From NCBI RefSeq assembly GCF_001984575.1, contig NZ_LZNS01000001.1, positions 3,407,881-3,471,880 on the forward strand: a stretch of 64,000 bases of DNA, written 5' to 3'. Below, piece after piece: positions 33,853 through 44,236 of this stretch (positions are counted from its first letter, which is position 1; the number at the start of each line of letters is the position of its first letter). The notes beneath the pieces were generated by a model. The model had not been told where the DNA came from, ran no database searches, and worked only from the letters and a program-made list of their open reading frames with translations. The stretch comes from Streptomyces sp. MP131-18. Its GTDB lineage: Bacteria; Actinomycetota; Actinomycetes; Streptomycetales; Streptomycetaceae. The translations under genes were made by a program, and so were the position numbers.

Positions 33853-35790
33853 ATGAGCATGGAGATGACCGCATGGAACGCCCTCTACAACGCCAGACAC
33901 GCCAAGGACGATCAACGGCCGTTCTCCCGGGAGACCTTCCGGCGCATCGCCGGGTTCGCGCGCCCCCATCGGGGGGCGCTCGTGTGGTTCCTCGTGCTGA
34001 GCGTCGGCTCGGCGCTGCTCGCCGTGGCCACCCCGGTGCTCGCCGGTCGCGTCGTCAACGCCATCACCGACGGCGCGGCGGAGCGCACAGTCGTCTCGCT
34101 CGCCCTGCTGATCGCCGGTATCGCCGTCGCCGAGGCAGGCGTCGGTCTGCTCGCCCGCTGGCTCTCGGCCCGCATCGGCGAGGGGCTGATCCTCGACCTG
34201 CGCACCGCGGTCTACGACCACGTGCAGAAGATGCCGATCGCGTTCTTCACCAGGACCAGGACCGGCGCCCTGGTCAGCCGCCTCAACTCGGACGTGATCG
34301 GGGCGCAGCGCGCGTTCAGCGGCACGCTCTCCGGTGTGCTCGGCAACGTGGTGATGCTGGTGCTCACGTTCGGCGTGATGCTCAGCATCAGCTGGCAGAT
34401 CACGCTGCTCGCGCTGCTGCTGCTGCCGGTGTTCGTGCTGCCCGCCCGCCGCATGGGCGCGCGGCTGGCCCGGCTGTCGCGCGAGGCGGCCAACCACAAC
34501 GCGGTGATGTCCACGCAGATGACGGAACGCTTCTCGGCGCCGGGCGCGACGCTGGTGAAGCTGTACGGGCGGCCGGCGGAGGAGTCCGCGGAGTTCGCCG
34601 CCCGCGCCGGGCGGGTGCGGGACATCGGCATCAGGACCGCAATGCTCCAGATGGTGTTCGTCACCTCCCTGACCCTGGTCTCCGCGCTCGCCCTCGCCCT
34701 GGTGTACGGCCTCGGCGGCTGGTACGCGCTGCGCGGCGGACTCGACTCGGGCGCGGTGGTGGCGCTGGCCATGCTGCTCACCCGGCTGTACGCGCCGCTG
34801 ACCGCGCTGGCCAGCGCGCGGGTCGAGGTGATGAGTGCCCTGGTCAGCTTCCAGCGGGTGTTCGAGGTGCTTGACCTGAAGCCGCTGATCGAGGAGCGGG
34901 CCGACGCCAGGCCGGTGCCGCCGGGGCCGGTGTCCGTCGAGTTCGACGCGGTGGACTTCGCCTACCCCGCGGCCGACCGGGTCTCGCTGGCGTCCCTGGA
35001 AGAGGTCGCCACGCTGGACACGCGCGGCGGCGAGCAGGTGCTGCACGGGGTGTCGTTCCGCGCGGAGCCGGGGCAGCTGATCGCCCTGGTCGGCTCCTCG
35101 GGCGCGGGCAAGTCCACCATCGCCCAGCTGACGCCGCGGCTGTACGACGCCGACCGCGGCGCGGTCCGCATCGGCGGCGTGGACGTGCGCGACCTCACCG
35201 CGGAGTCGCTGCGCGGCACGCTGGGCATGGTCACCCAGGACGGCCACCTCTTCCACGACACGATCCGCGCGAACCTGCTGCTCGTCCGCCCGGAGGCGGC
35301 GGACGAGGAGCTGTGGGACGCGCTGCGCAGGGCGCGGCTGGAAACGCTGATCGCCGCGCTGCCCGACGGCCTGGACACGGTGGTGGGCGAGCGCGGCTAC
35401 CGGCTCTCCGGCGGCGAACGGCAGCGGCTGACGATTGCCCGGCTGCTGCTGGCCCGGCCGCGGGTGGTGATCCTGGACGAGGCGACCGCGCACCTGGACG
35501 CCACCTCGGAGGCGGCGGTGCAGGAGGCGCTGGCCGAGGCGCTCGCGGGGCGCACCTCGGTGGTCATCGCGCACCGGCTCTCCACGGTGCGGGCGGCCGA
35601 CCTCATCCTGGTGGTCGAGGGCGGGCGCATCGTCGAACGCGGCACGCACGACGAGCTGTTGGCCGCCGACGGCCGGTACGGGGAGCTGTACCGCACGCAG
35701 TTCGAGACGCATGTCGAGGAACGGGTGACGGCAGGGGTTCCGGCGGTGGTCCCGGCGGTGGTCCCGGCGGGCGGGGAGCCCGTCGGCTGA
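33853..35790 (+). CDS. ABC transporter half-molecule, fused permease and ATPase
   Basis: 645 residues. An N-terminal transmembrane domain with six helices (about 45-330) is followed by the nucleotide-binding domain: Walker A VGSSGAGKST, Q-loop TQDGHLFHDTI, signature LSGGERQRL, Walker B VVILDEATAHLD and H-loop IAHRLST. MsbA/lipid- or peptide-exporter type, working as a homodimer. The C-terminal tail repeats VPAVVPAVVPAGG. An ATG at 33859 is an alternative start. Substrate unknown; it stands alone between the ArsR regulator and mbl. Confidence 0.92.
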   Translation: MSMEMTAWNALYNARHAKDDQRPFSRETFRRIAGFARPHRGALVWFLVLSVGSALLAVATPVLAGRVVNAITDGAAERTVVSLALLIAGIAVAEAGVGLLARWLSARIGEGLILDLRTAVYDHVQKMPIAFFTRTRTGALVSRLNSDVIGAQRAFSGTLSGVLGNVVMLVLTFGVMLSISWQITLLALLLLPVFVLPARRMGARLARLSREAANHNAVMSTQMTERFSAPGATLVKLYGRPAEESAEFAARAGRVRDIGIRTAMLQMVFVTSLTLVSALALALVYGLGGWYALRGGLDSGAVVALAMLLTRLYAPLTALASARVEVMSALVSFQRVFEVLDLKPLIEERADARPVPPGPVSVEFDAVDFAYPAADRVSLASLEEVATLDTRGGEQVLHGVSFRAEPGQLIALVGSSGAGKSTIAQLTPRLYDADRGAVRIGGVDVRDLTAESLRGTLGMVTQDGHLFHDTIRANLLLVRPEAADEELWDALRRARLETLIAALPDGLDTVVGERGYRLSGGERQRLTIARLLLARPRVVILDEATAHLDATSEAAVQEALAEALAGRTSVVIAHRLSTVRAADLILVVEGGRIVERGTHDELLAADGRYGELYRTQFETHVEERVTAGVPAVVPAVVPAGGEPVG

Positions 35791-35866
35791 CGGCCCGTCG
35801 GGCGGGTCTCCCCCGGTCGGCGCACTTCAGCGGGCGGCGCCTCCACAGCGCACACAACATGATCAT

Positions 35867-37063
35867 ATGACCCTCAGCCTTGATCATCTTCGCCGCTGCG
35901 CCGTGGCCGCGGACCTCGGCGCCGCCCGCACCCGCGTCTACGCCAAACAACACGGCCTGATCGTCGACGAACCCTCCGTCGTCGCCATGAACACCAAGAC
36001 CGGAGCACTCATCGCCGTCGGCGCCCCCGCCGAGCGGATGGCCGGGCGCACCCCGGCCAACATCCGCGTCATCCGGCCCGTCAACGGGGGCACCGTCGTC
36101 GATATCGAGATGGCGCAGCGCATGCTGCGCGCCATGGTCGGCGCCAAGCTGCGCCGCACCTGGCGCCTGCGCCCGCTGCTGCGCGCCGCCGTGTGCATCC
36201 CGCACGACGCCGACCCGCTCGCCAGGCGGGCGGCGCTGGAGACCCTCGTCGGGCTCGGCGCCCGCCGCGTGGAACTGGTGGACAGCCTGATCACCGCGGG
36301 CATCGGCTGCGGCCTGCCCGTCGAGGAGCCGGAGGCCACGCTGATCGTGCAGGTCGGCGCCGCCACCACGGAGATCGCGGTGCTCTCGCTCGGCTCCATC
36401 GTCGCGGCCGACAAGGTCCCCATGGGCGGCGAGACGATCGACCGCGCCCTGGTCCAGCACCTGCGCAACCAGCACGAACTGCTGCTGCCCAGCCAGGCCG
36501 TCCGCCCGCTGCACGCGGCGCTGGCCGGCCCGTTCCCGCGGGTCACCGAGGTATCTGGGCGCGATGTCGCCACCGGCCTCGCCCGCACCGTCAAGGTCGA
36601 CCCGGAGGAGCTGCGGGCCGCGGTGCAGCCGCCGCTGACCGGGCTGCTCGACACGATCCGCGCGGTGCTGCACCGCTGCCCGCCCGACCTGGTCGCCGAC
36701 CTCGCCGAACGCGGCGTGACGCTGACCGGCGGCGCCGCGCGCCTCCCCGGCCTCGACACCGCGATCCGCGGCAACACCGGCATGCCCGTCAACGTGGCCG
36801 AGGAGCCGGGGCTGTGCGCCGTGCAGGGCCTGGGCGCCCTCATCGAGGGCAAGGTCAGGCCGCTGGGCCGGCCGGGCCCGCGCGGCGGCCGCGGCGCCGG
36901 CTTCCGGCAGCGGCGCCGCGCGCAGGCGCAGGGCGCCGCGGAACGGACGGCGGAACTTCCGGCGCCGGCGGCCGACACGGCGCGCGCGGCCGGTGTCGCA
37001 GCCGGTGCCGCGGCCGGTGCCGACGCGGCGCGCGCGGACGAACGCGAGGCCGCCAGGTCCTGA
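35867..37063 (+). CDS. mbl: MreB-like cytoskeletal protein (Mbl type)
   Basis: 398 residues of the MreB/actin ATPase family: phosphate-1-like [32 protein letters not shown], phosphate-2-like [17 protein letters not shown], and adenosine loop [11 protein letters not shown]. It is shorter and more divergent in the middle than MreB and carries a ~70-residue Ala/Arg-rich tail. Streptomyces have such an Mbl apart from the mre cluster, thought to help MreB in spore-wall assembly (S. coelicolor Mbl lacks subdomains IB/IIB). No mreC/mreD neighbours here, consistent with Mbl rather than MreB. Confidence 0.8.
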   Translation: MTLSLDHLRRCAVAADLGAARTRVYAKQHGLIVDEPSVVAMNTKTGALIAVGAPAERMAGRTPANIRVIRPVNGGTVVDIEMAQRMLRAMVGAKLRRTWRLRPLLRAAVCIPHDADPLARRAALETLVGLGARRVELVDSLITAGIGCGLPVEEPEATLIVQVGAATTEIAVLSLGSIVAADKVPMGGETIDRALVQHLRNQHELLLPSQAVRPLHAALAGPFPRVTEVSGRDVATGLARTVKVDPEELRAAVQPPLTGLLDTIRAVLHRCPPDLVADLAERGVTLTGGAARLPGLDTAIRGNTGMPVNVAEEPGLCAVQGLGALIEGKVRPLGRPGPRGGRGAGFRQRRRAQAQGAAERTAELPAPAADTARAAGVAAGAAAGADAARADEREAARS

Positions 37064-37093
37064 CCGCGCGCCCCGCGCGTACGATGCGCGGCC

Positions 37094-37537
37094 ATGAACG
37101 CAGCCGCCGAAGGCCCGGGACCGCGCCGCGGTCCCGGCCGCCCGCCGTGGCCGGTGCTCGCGGCCGTCGCGCTCGGCGGCGGCCTCGGCGCGGCCGGGCG
37201 CTACGGCGCCGGCCGCCTGTGGCCGGTGCCGCCGCACGGGTTCCCCTGGACCACGTTCGGGGTGAACGCGCTGGGGTGCGCGCTGATCGGCGTGCTGATG
37301 GTCGTGGTCACCGAGGCGCGCACGGCGCACCCGCTGGTGCGCCCGTTCCTCGGCACGGGCGTGCTCGGCGGGTTCACCACCTTCTCCACCTACGCCCTGG
37401 ACGTCGAACGCCTGATGAGCGACGGGCACCCGCGCCCGGCGCTCGCCTACCTGATCCTGACCCCGGCGGCGGCGCTGACTGCGGTGTGGCTCGCCGCGGC
37501 GGCGACCCGCCGCCTGACCGTGCGGAGGGCCCGATGA
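37094..37537 (+). CDS. fluC1: Fluoride channel FluC/CrcB, first subunit
   Basis: 147 residues, four membrane helices. Family motifs: [10 protein letters not shown], the pore asparagine in [14 protein letters not shown], and [15 protein letters not shown] with the phenylalanine/threonine fluoride track. Coupled (ATGA) to a DUF190 gene and then a second FluC, so a heterodimeric channel is likely. No fluoride riboswitch fits in the 30-bp upstream gap. Confidence 0.93.
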   Translation: MNAAAEGPGPRRGPGRPPWPVLAAVALGGGLGAAGRYGAGRLWPVPPHGFPWTTFGVNALGCALIGVLMVVVTEARTAHPLVRPFLGTGVLGGFTTFSTYALDVERLMSDGHPRPALAYLILTPAAALTAVWLAAAATRRLTVRRAR

Positions 37538-37854
37538 AGACGGAACCGGCACTGCGGCTGACCGTGGTCGTCACCGAGACCGACGTGTGGCGGCACCGGC
37601 CGGTGTACAGCGAGATCGTGCGCCGGGCGCACGACGCGGGCCTGGCCGGGGCCAGCGTGTTCCGCGGGATGGAGGGCTTCGGCGCCTCCTCGACGATCCA
37701 CACCGCCCGCATGCTCTCGCTCAGCGAGGAACTGCCGGTCGCCGTCGTGATCGTCGACGCCCCCGCGCGGGTCCGCGCGTTCCTGCCGCGGCTCACCGGG
37801 CTGGTGGACGCGGGGCTCGTCACCCTGGAGGACACCGAGGTGATCCACGCGTGA
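37534..37854 (+). CDS. DUF190 protein between two FluC genes
   Basis: 106 residues, ferredoxin-like PII-type fold: [39 protein letters not shown] (parts [22 protein letters not shown]) and the Ile/Val-rich strands to [12 protein letters not shown]190 proteins are often encoded with crcB/fluC and may modulate the channel. Overlaps both neighbours (ATGA, GTGA). No enzymatic motif. Confidence 0.92.
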   Translation: MKTEPALRLTVVVTETDVWRHRPVYSEIVRRAHDAGLAGASVFRGMEGFGASSTIHTARMLSLSEELPVAVVIVDAPARVRAFLPRLTGLVDAGLVTLEDTEVIHA

Positions 37855-38213
37855 ACTGGCTGCTGGTCGTCGTGGGCGGCGCCGTCGGCGCGCCGCTGCG
37901 CTACCTGACCGACCGCGCGGTTCAGGCGCGGCACGACACGGTCTTCCCGTGGGGAACGTTCGCCGTCAACGTGGCGGGCTGCGCGCTGATCGGCCTGCTC
38001 ACCGGGGCGGCCACCGCGCTGGGGCTGCTGCTCGGCACCGGCCTGTGCGGCGCGCTGACGACGTACTCGACGTTCTCCTGGGAGACGCTGCGGCTGGTCG
38101 GGACGGGTGCGCGGCTGACCGCCGCGGCGAACGTCGCCGGCAGCGCGCTGGCGGGCCTCGCCGCGGTGTCCGCGGGCGCGGCCGTCGCCGAGGCGTGGTG
38201 GGCGGCGCCCTGA
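37851..38213 (+). CDS. fluC2: Fluoride channel FluC/CrcB, second subunit
   Basis: 120 residues from a GTG overlapping the DUF190 stop. Four membrane helices with [26 protein letters not shown] and [12 protein letters not shown]. Shorter than the first subunit, which has a ~25-residue extra N-terminus. Pairing of two unequal FluC genes implies a heterodimer in which each contributes to the two pores. Confidence 0.93.
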   Translation: MNWLLVVVGGAVGAPLRYLTDRAVQARHDTVFPWGTFAVNVAGCALIGLLTGAATALGLLLGTGLCGALTTYSTFSWETLRLVGTGARLTAAANVAGSALAGLAAVSAGAAVAEAWWAAP

Positions 38214-38319
38214 CCCGGCCCGGCGCGGCGGGAAGACCGGGCGGGCGCGGCACGCGGGGGGCGGCAGGGGACAATGGGCAGCGACCACCGTGAGAGCGCG
38301 AAAGAAGGCGTGAGGGTTC

Positions 38320-39729
<1,410 letters not shown>

Positions 39730-39750
39730 CCCCCGGCTGACGCCGCCTCG

Positions 39751-39787
39751 AACGGCCCGCTCCCGACCGGCGTCGGGGCGGGCCGTT
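39751..39787 (+). terminator. Strong hairpin terminator after lpdA
   Basis: AACGGCCCGC paired with GCGGGCCGTT (10 bp), with an inner CCCGAC/GTCGGG stem, 22 nt after the lpdA stop. The rest of the ~300-bp gap to 40026 holds only GC-rich sequence with no gene or promoter that I can defend. Confidence 0.75.
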
Positions 39788-40026
39788 CTGGTCGTTGTCG
39801 GCCGTTGCAGGTCGTCTCGGGCCGTCGTCGCACGGCCCGGAGACGGCCCGGGAAGGGGAGGCGAGAACCTCCGCTCAGGCGGGCGAGCGGCCGACGGCCA
39901 GCGGGTGGGAACTGGCGGCGGGGAGTTCGGGGTAAGGCTCCGCCAATCGGGCGGCCGTGAGCGCAGATCGGAAGCGGGAGCATGTGCGGGCGCAGCTGCG
40001 CCCGCGGCCCTCGGCGCGGCGAGGCC

Positions 40027-40545
40027 CTACCGGAGGAGCCACGCATGCTCGTGCCGGGAGGCCAGGGCCGCCGGGTCATCGGGGCCCAGGACACGCGCCC
40101 GGTCAGCCGCGACCTCGCCCATCAAACGCGCCGCCGCCGCGGGGCCCGCGGTCCGGGTGGCTTCCTCGGCCTGTTGGTGACGGCTGTCGAGATCTTCCCG
40201 TTCCGTGTCGGCGTGCTCGGTGCAGGGAGCCGTGCCGCCCGTCTCGCGCTCCTGGACGAGGGTGGTCACCGCCGCGGGCCGCGGGAGGGTGTTCGGGAAG
40301 TCCGGGTCCCCGCGGGCGCCGATCCGCTCGATGAGCTCCGCCGTGGTGGGCCGCTCGGCGGGGTCCTTCGCCAGGCAGGCGGCGACCAAGTCGCGAACGG
40401 GGCCGGGCGGCACCCCATCGAGCTGCGGCTGGCCGGCGACCACACGATGGAGGACCGCCAGCGGCGGGCCCTCACCGAACGGCGGGCTGCCACCAGCGGC
40501 GAAGGCGAGCACGCCGCCCGACGCGAAAACGTCACGGGGCGTCGT
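40027..40545 (-). pseudogene. Serine/threonine protein kinase remnant with partial TPR
   Basis: The open frame encodes only the end of a protein kinase: subdomain IX-like DVFASGGVLAFAAGG, SPPFGEGPPLAVLHRVVAG, and subdomain XI-like LVAACLAKDPAERPTTAELI. It then runs through a linker into one tetratricopeptide-like unit (ADRARVLGPDDPAALASRHEHAWLL) and stops. The catalytic loop, ATP site and further TPR repeats are missing. An in-frame TGA (40546-40548) lies directly before DVF, and the region where the N-lobe should be is the promoter of the divergent sensor kinase. Truncated at both ends compared with kinase-TPR proteins of the genus. Confidence 0.7.
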
Positions 40546-40597
40546 TCAGCGCGTTCGGCTACTCCCACCGTCGTACGCGCCCGGTGCCGGGCGCGCC

Positions 40598-40603
40598 TAC
40601 GGT
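40598..40603 (+). promoter_or_regulatory. Probable -10 element for leaderless sensor kinase
   Basis: TACGGT followed by 6 nt and the ATG at 40610. It forms part of an inverted repeat CCACCGT (40565-40571)/ACGGTGG (40599-40605) that could bind the cognate regulator. Confidence 0.4.
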
Positions 40604-40609
40604 GGGGGG

Positions 40610-41734
40610 ATGGGCGTGGAACTGCTGCTCACCGTCGCCGTCGGGTGCGTGACCGCCGCCGATCTCGCCAGCAACGTGCCGGGGTCGCGCGAGGACGACT
40701 GGATCAGCTGGGCGCTGCTCGCGGTCACCGTGCTCGGGCTGCTCGCGCACCGGCGCAAGCCGCTGCTCGCCGCCGTGGTGACGGGGGCCGCGAGCCTGAC
40801 GTGGACGTTGTACGGCCACATCGGTGAGCTGCTGAACCTGCCGGTGATGGTCGCCCTGTACTTCGTGGCGGTGCAGGGCGACCGGCGCCGGACGCTGCGC
40901 GTCGCGGTGGTGGGCGCGCTGCTCTCGGGCGCCGCCGCGGTGATCTCGGGGCAGGAGGAGGGGGCGGTGCCGTCCCCGGTGCTGGAGATGCTCATTCCGC
41001 TGGTTCCGCTGCTGCTGGGCGAGGTGGTGCGCGGCCGGCACGAGCTGGCCCGGCGCGCCGAGGTGGAGCACCGGCACGAGACGACGCGCCGGTTGCGCGA
41101 GGAGCGCGTGCGGATCGCCCGCGAGTTGCACGACGTGGTGGCGCACACCGTCTCGGCGATGACCGTGCAGGCCGGGGTCGCGCTCGACGCGTTCGACCGC
41201 AGACCCGAGGTGGCGCGGGCCGCGCTCCAGCAGGTGCGGGACTCGGGCAAGGAGGCGGTGCGCGAGCTGCGCACGACGGTGACGATCCTCCGCGAGAACG
41301 ACACCGACGCACCCGCCGCGCCCGCGCCGCGGCTGGCCCAGCTGGCGGAGCTGACCGAACGCCTCCCGCTGCCGGTGACGCTGCACCTCGCGGCCGGCCC
41401 GCCGTCGGCCGGACCGCTGCCGCCGGTGGTGGAGCTGACCGCCTACCGCATCGTGCAGGAGGCGCTGACCAACGTGGTGAAGCACTCGAACGCGCGCCAC
41501 GCCGCCGTGTCCGTGCGCGCCGCGGACGGCCGGCTGCTGGTGGAGGTGACCGACGACGGCCCCGGGGGCGCGCACGCGGGCGGCGGCACGGGGTTCGGGC
41601 TGCTCGGCATGCGCGAACGGGCCACGGCGGTGGGCGGCAGCCTGGAGTACGGGGTCGTGCCAGGCGGCGGCTTCCGGGTCAGCGCGAGCCTGCCCGCGGC
41701 CTCCCTGTGGTCCGCGGCGCGGGGCGCGGCATGA
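40610..41734 (+). CDS. Sensor histidine kinase (NarL-type partner)
   Basis: 374 residues. Four to five N-terminal membrane helices without a large outside loop, then HisKA_3 with H174 in RIARELHDVVAHTVSAM and HATPase motifs (VQEALTNVVKHS, EVTDDGPGG, GFGLLGMRERATAVGG). Intramembrane-sensing layout typical of kinases that pair with ABC exporters. Coupled by ATGA to its regulator; an ABC transporter follows. Unlike the two other kinases in the window it has no C-terminal membrane helix. Confidence 0.92.
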   Translation: MGVELLLTVAVGCVTAADLASNVPGSREDDWISWALLAVTVLGLLAHRRKPLLAAVVTGAASLTWTLYGHIGELLNLPVMVALYFVAVQGDRRRTLRVAVVGALLSGAAAVISGQEEGAVPSPVLEMLIPLVPLLLGEVVRGRHELARRAEVEHRHETTRRLREERVRIARELHDVVAHTVSAMTVQAGVALDAFDRRPEVARAALQQVRDSGKEAVRELRTTVTILRENDTDAPAAPAPRLAQLAELTERLPLPVTLHLAAGPPSAGPLPPVVELTAYRIVQEALTNVVKHSNARHAAVSVRAADGRLLVEVTDDGPGGAHAGGGTGFGLLGMRERATAVGGSLEYGVVPGGGFRVSASLPAASLWSAARGAA

Positions 41735-42423
41735 CCGCGCCACGCGTCCGCGTCGTGCTGGCCGACGACCAGACCGTCGTCAGGGCCGGTTTCCGCGCGC
41801 TGCTCGACCTGACGGACGACCTGGTGGTGGTCGCGGAGGCGGCGGACGGCGCGCAGGCGGTGGAGGCGGTCCGCACCACGCGGCCCGACGTGGTGCTGAT
41901 GGACATCAGGATGCCGCGGATGGACGGCCTCGCCGCGACGCGGGCGATCGCCGCGGACCCGGCCCTGGACGGGGTCGCGGTGCTGGTGCTGACGACCTTC
42001 GAGGCGGACGAGTACGTTTTCGAGTCGCTGCGCCGCGGCGCGGCCGGCTTCCTGCTGAAGGACATCGATCCCGACGACCTGCGAGACGCGATCCGCACGG
42101 TCGCCGCGGGCCGCAGCCTCCTCGCGCCCGCGGTGACCCGCCGGGTGATCGAGGAGTTCGCGCGGCTGCGCGCACCGCTGGCCGACGGCGCGGCCCGGCT
42201 GGCGCCGCTGACCGCGCGGGAACGCGAGGTGATGGCCCTGGTCGCGGCCGGTCTTTCCAACGAGGAGATCGGCAGGAGGCTGCTGATGTCCCCGCTGACG
42301 GCCAAGACGCACGTCAGCCGCGCCATGACGAAGCTGGGCGCGCGCGATCGCGCCCAGCTGGTCGTCCTCGCCTACGAAACGGGCCTGGTGCGCGCCGGGG
42401 ACCCCGGCCGTTCCGCGGGGTAG
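41731..42423 (+). CDS. NarL/FixJ-family response regulator
   Basis: 230 residues from the ATG overlapping the kinase stop. Receiver domain with D58 in VLMDIRMPRMDG and ADDQ pocket; LuxR-type HTH LTAREREVMALVAAGLSNEEIGRRL and PLTAKTHVSRAMTKLGARDR. Expected target is the ABC transporter promoter 106 bp downstream. Confidence 0.93.
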   Translation: MTAPRVRVVLADDQTVVRAGFRALLDLTDDLVVVAEAADGAQAVEAVRTTRPDVVLMDIRMPRMDGLAATRAIAADPALDGVAVLVLTTFEADEYVFESLRRGAAGFLLKDIDPDDLRDAIRTVAAGRSLLAPAVTRRVIEEFARLRAPLADGAARLAPLTAREREVMALVAAGLSNEEIGRRLLMSPLTAKTHVSRAMTKLGARDRAQLVVLAYETGLVRAGDPGRSAG

Positions 42424-42515
42424 CGGCGGCGGGCGTCGGCTGTCGGCGGTGGGGGTACTCCCGGCGCAGTAGCGGGCGACTCCGCTCGGCAGATGGCGGG
42501 GCGGGCGCGGCTGCC

Positions 42516-42521
42516 TAGCGT
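42516..42521 (+). promoter_or_regulatory. Probable -10 element for leaderless ATPase gene
   Basis: TAGCGT, 7 nt, then ATG at 42529; identical hexamer and spacing to the element at 21810. Confidence 0.45.
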
Positions 42522-42528
42522 CGGGGAC

Positions 42529-43443
42529 ATGATCGATGTACACGAGCTGACGAAGCGGTACGGCGCGAAATCCGCCGTCGACGGGCTCTCGTTCACGGTG
42601 CGGCCCGGCCGGGTGACCGGATTCCTCGGGCCGAACGGCGCGGGCAAGTCGACCACGATGCGGCTGATCCTCGGCCTCGACGCGCCCACCTCGGGCAGCG
42701 CGCTGGTCGGCGGCCGGGCCTACGCCGAGCTGGCCGCGCCGCTGCGCACCGTCGGCTCGCTGCTGGACGCGAAGGGCGTGCACGGCGGGCGTTCCGCGTA
42801 CGCGCACCTGGCGGGCATGGCGGCGGGCAGCGGGATACCGCGGCGCCGGGTGGACGAGGTGCTCCGGGAGGTGGGTCTCGACCCGGCGACCGCGCGGCGG
42901 CGGACGAAGGGCTTCTCGCTCGGGATGGGCCAGCGCCTCGGCATCGCCGCCGCGCTGCTCGGCGACCCGGCGGTGCTGATCCTCGACGAGCCCGTCAACG
43001 GTCTCGACACCGAGGGCATCCGCTGGATCAGGGAGCTGATGAAGTCGCTGGCGGCCGAGGGGCGGACGGTGTTCCTGTCCAGCCATCTGATGAGCGAGCT
43101 TGAGCTGACCGCGGACCACCTGGTGGTGATCGGGCGCGGCCGGCTGCTGGCCGACGCGCCCATGCGGGAGTTCATCGAGTCGCATTCCGGCGGCCAGACC
43201 CTGGTCCGCAGCCCGGAGGCGGAACGGCTGCGGGAGTTGCTCCGGGCGGCGGGCGGCCGGGTGTCGCTCGACGCGCGCGGCGGGTGGCTGGTGGACGGGC
43301 TGGCGACGGCGGCGATCGGCGAGCTGGCCCGCCACCACGGGGTGGCGCTGCACGAGCTGACGCCGCGGCTGTCGTCGCTGGAAGAGGTCTACACGGCGAT
43401 GGCCGGGGCCACCGGCGAGTACCGGACGGAGGCGGCCCGGTGA
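42529..43443 (+). CDS. ABC transporter ATP-binding protein (BcrA-like)
   Basis: 304 residues. Walker A GPNGAGKST, signature FSLGMGQRLGIAAAL, Walker B VLILDEPVNGLDTEG, H-loop SSHLMSE. Very close to the ATPase at 20803-21714 over the whole length, including the LTKRYGxKxAV opening and C-terminal LHELTPRLSSLEEVY. Coupled (GTGA) to its permease and downstream of a two-component system, i.e. a bacitracin-type detoxification module. Confidence 0.92.
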   Translation: MIDVHELTKRYGAKSAVDGLSFTVRPGRVTGFLGPNGAGKSTTMRLILGLDAPTSGSALVGGRAYAELAAPLRTVGSLLDAKGVHGGRSAYAHLAGMAAGSGIPRRRVDEVLREVGLDPATARRRTKGFSLGMGQRLGIAAALLGDPAVLILDEPVNGLDTEGIRWIRELMKSLAAEGRTVFLSSHLMSELELTADHLVVIGRGRLLADAPMREFIESHSGGQTLVRSPEAERLRELLRAAGGRVSLDARGGWLVDGLATAAIGELARHHGVALHELTPRLSSLEEVYTAMAGATGEYRTEAAR

Positions 43444-44186
43444 CGCGGCGGTTCCGCCAGGCGCTGGCGTTCGAGTGGGTCAAGTTCCGCAGCGTTCGTT
43501 CCACGGTGTGGACGACCGCCGTCATGGCCGCCCTGCCGGCGCCGGGCGCGGCGTTCGTCGCCGCGACGGGGAGCCTCCAGCCGGACGACACGGTGCTGGG
43601 CGGCAGCCTGACCCTGTCGGTGCCGGCGCTGATGCTGGCGGCGGTGGTCGGGGCGCTGACGGTGTGCGGGGAGTACGGCAGCGGCACCGTCAGGACGACG
43701 TTCGCGGTGGTGCCGCGCCGCGGAACGGTGCTCGCGGCCAAGGCGGTGCTGGTCGCCGGGCTGCTGTACGCGCTGGCGCTGCCCGCCACCGCGGGCGCGT
43801 ACCTGGTCGGGGACGCGCTGCTGGACGACGGGTACGCGCAGGGGGAACCGCTGCCCGCGCTGTTCGGCGTGGCCGCGGCGTTCTCGGTGGCCGGGCTGCT
43901 CGGGCTCGCCGCGGGCACGCTGATCCGGCACGCCGCGGGCACCGTCACGGCGGTGATCGCGGCGCTGCTGCTGCCCTCGATGATCGGCCCGCTGTTCGGC
44001 GGGGCGGAACGGTGGGTCGCCGGGAGCAGCCCGACGGCGGCGCTGGAGAAGCTGATGCAGACCTCGGACGCCTCGACGGACGCGGTCGGCTCGCTCGGCG
44101 CCTGGCCCTCGCTGCTGCTGGTGACGGGCTATACGGCGCTGGCCCTGCTGGCCGCGGCGGCGCTGCTGCGCCGCCGCGACGTGTGA
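43440..44186 (+). CDS. ABC-2 type transporter permease
   Basis: 248 residues from a GTG overlapping the ATPase stop. Six hydrophobic helices; opens RRFRQALAFEWVKFRSVRST, like the permease at 20063 (ALAFEWTKLWTVRST), and keeps the mid segment CGEYGSGTVRTTF. It forms the membrane half of the exporter. The stop codon is the first base triplet of a 15-bp terminator stem. Confidence 0.88.
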   Translation: MTRRFRQALAFEWVKFRSVRSTVWTTAVMAALPAPGAAFVAATGSLQPDDTVLGGSLTLSVPALMLAAVVGALTVCGEYGSGTVRTTFAVVPRRGTVLAAKAVLVAGLLYALALPATAGAYLVGDALLDDGYAQGEPLPALFGVAAAFSVAGLLGLAAGTLIRHAAGTVTAVIAALLLPSMIGPLFGGAERWVAGSSPTAALEKLMQTSDASTDAVGSLGAWPSLLLVTGYTALALLAAAALLRRRDV

Positions 44187-44216
44187 CGCGGCGGCGCGTG
44201 ACGCGCCGCCGCGTCA
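44184..44216. terminator. Bidirectional terminator between convergent genes
   Basis: A perfect 15-bp stem (TGACGCGGCGGCGCG with CGCGCCGCCGCGTCA) and 3-nt loop, beginning in the permease stop codon. It serves the permease and, from the other side, the oxidoreductase whose stop is at 44237. Confidence 0.8.
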
Positions 44217-44236
44217 CGCGGCGGCGGCCGGTCCTG

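Noticed and set aside
33820..35712. 630-codon open frame antisense to the ABC transporter
   Set aside because: Composition is His/Gln/Arg-rich as expected of a high-GC shadow frame, and the plus-strand frame has all ABC motifs.
37064..37093. Fluoride riboswitch before fluC
   Set aside because: Only 30 bp separate mbl and fluC, too short for the aptamer, and no match is seen.
35603..37552. 649-codon open frame antisense to mbl and fluC
   Set aside because: Low-complexity shadow frame; no domain motif and no plausible start.
39788..40026. A small gene in the lpdA-kinase remnant gap
   Set aside because: Short frames exist on both strands but none has a ribosome site or a recognisable protein pattern.
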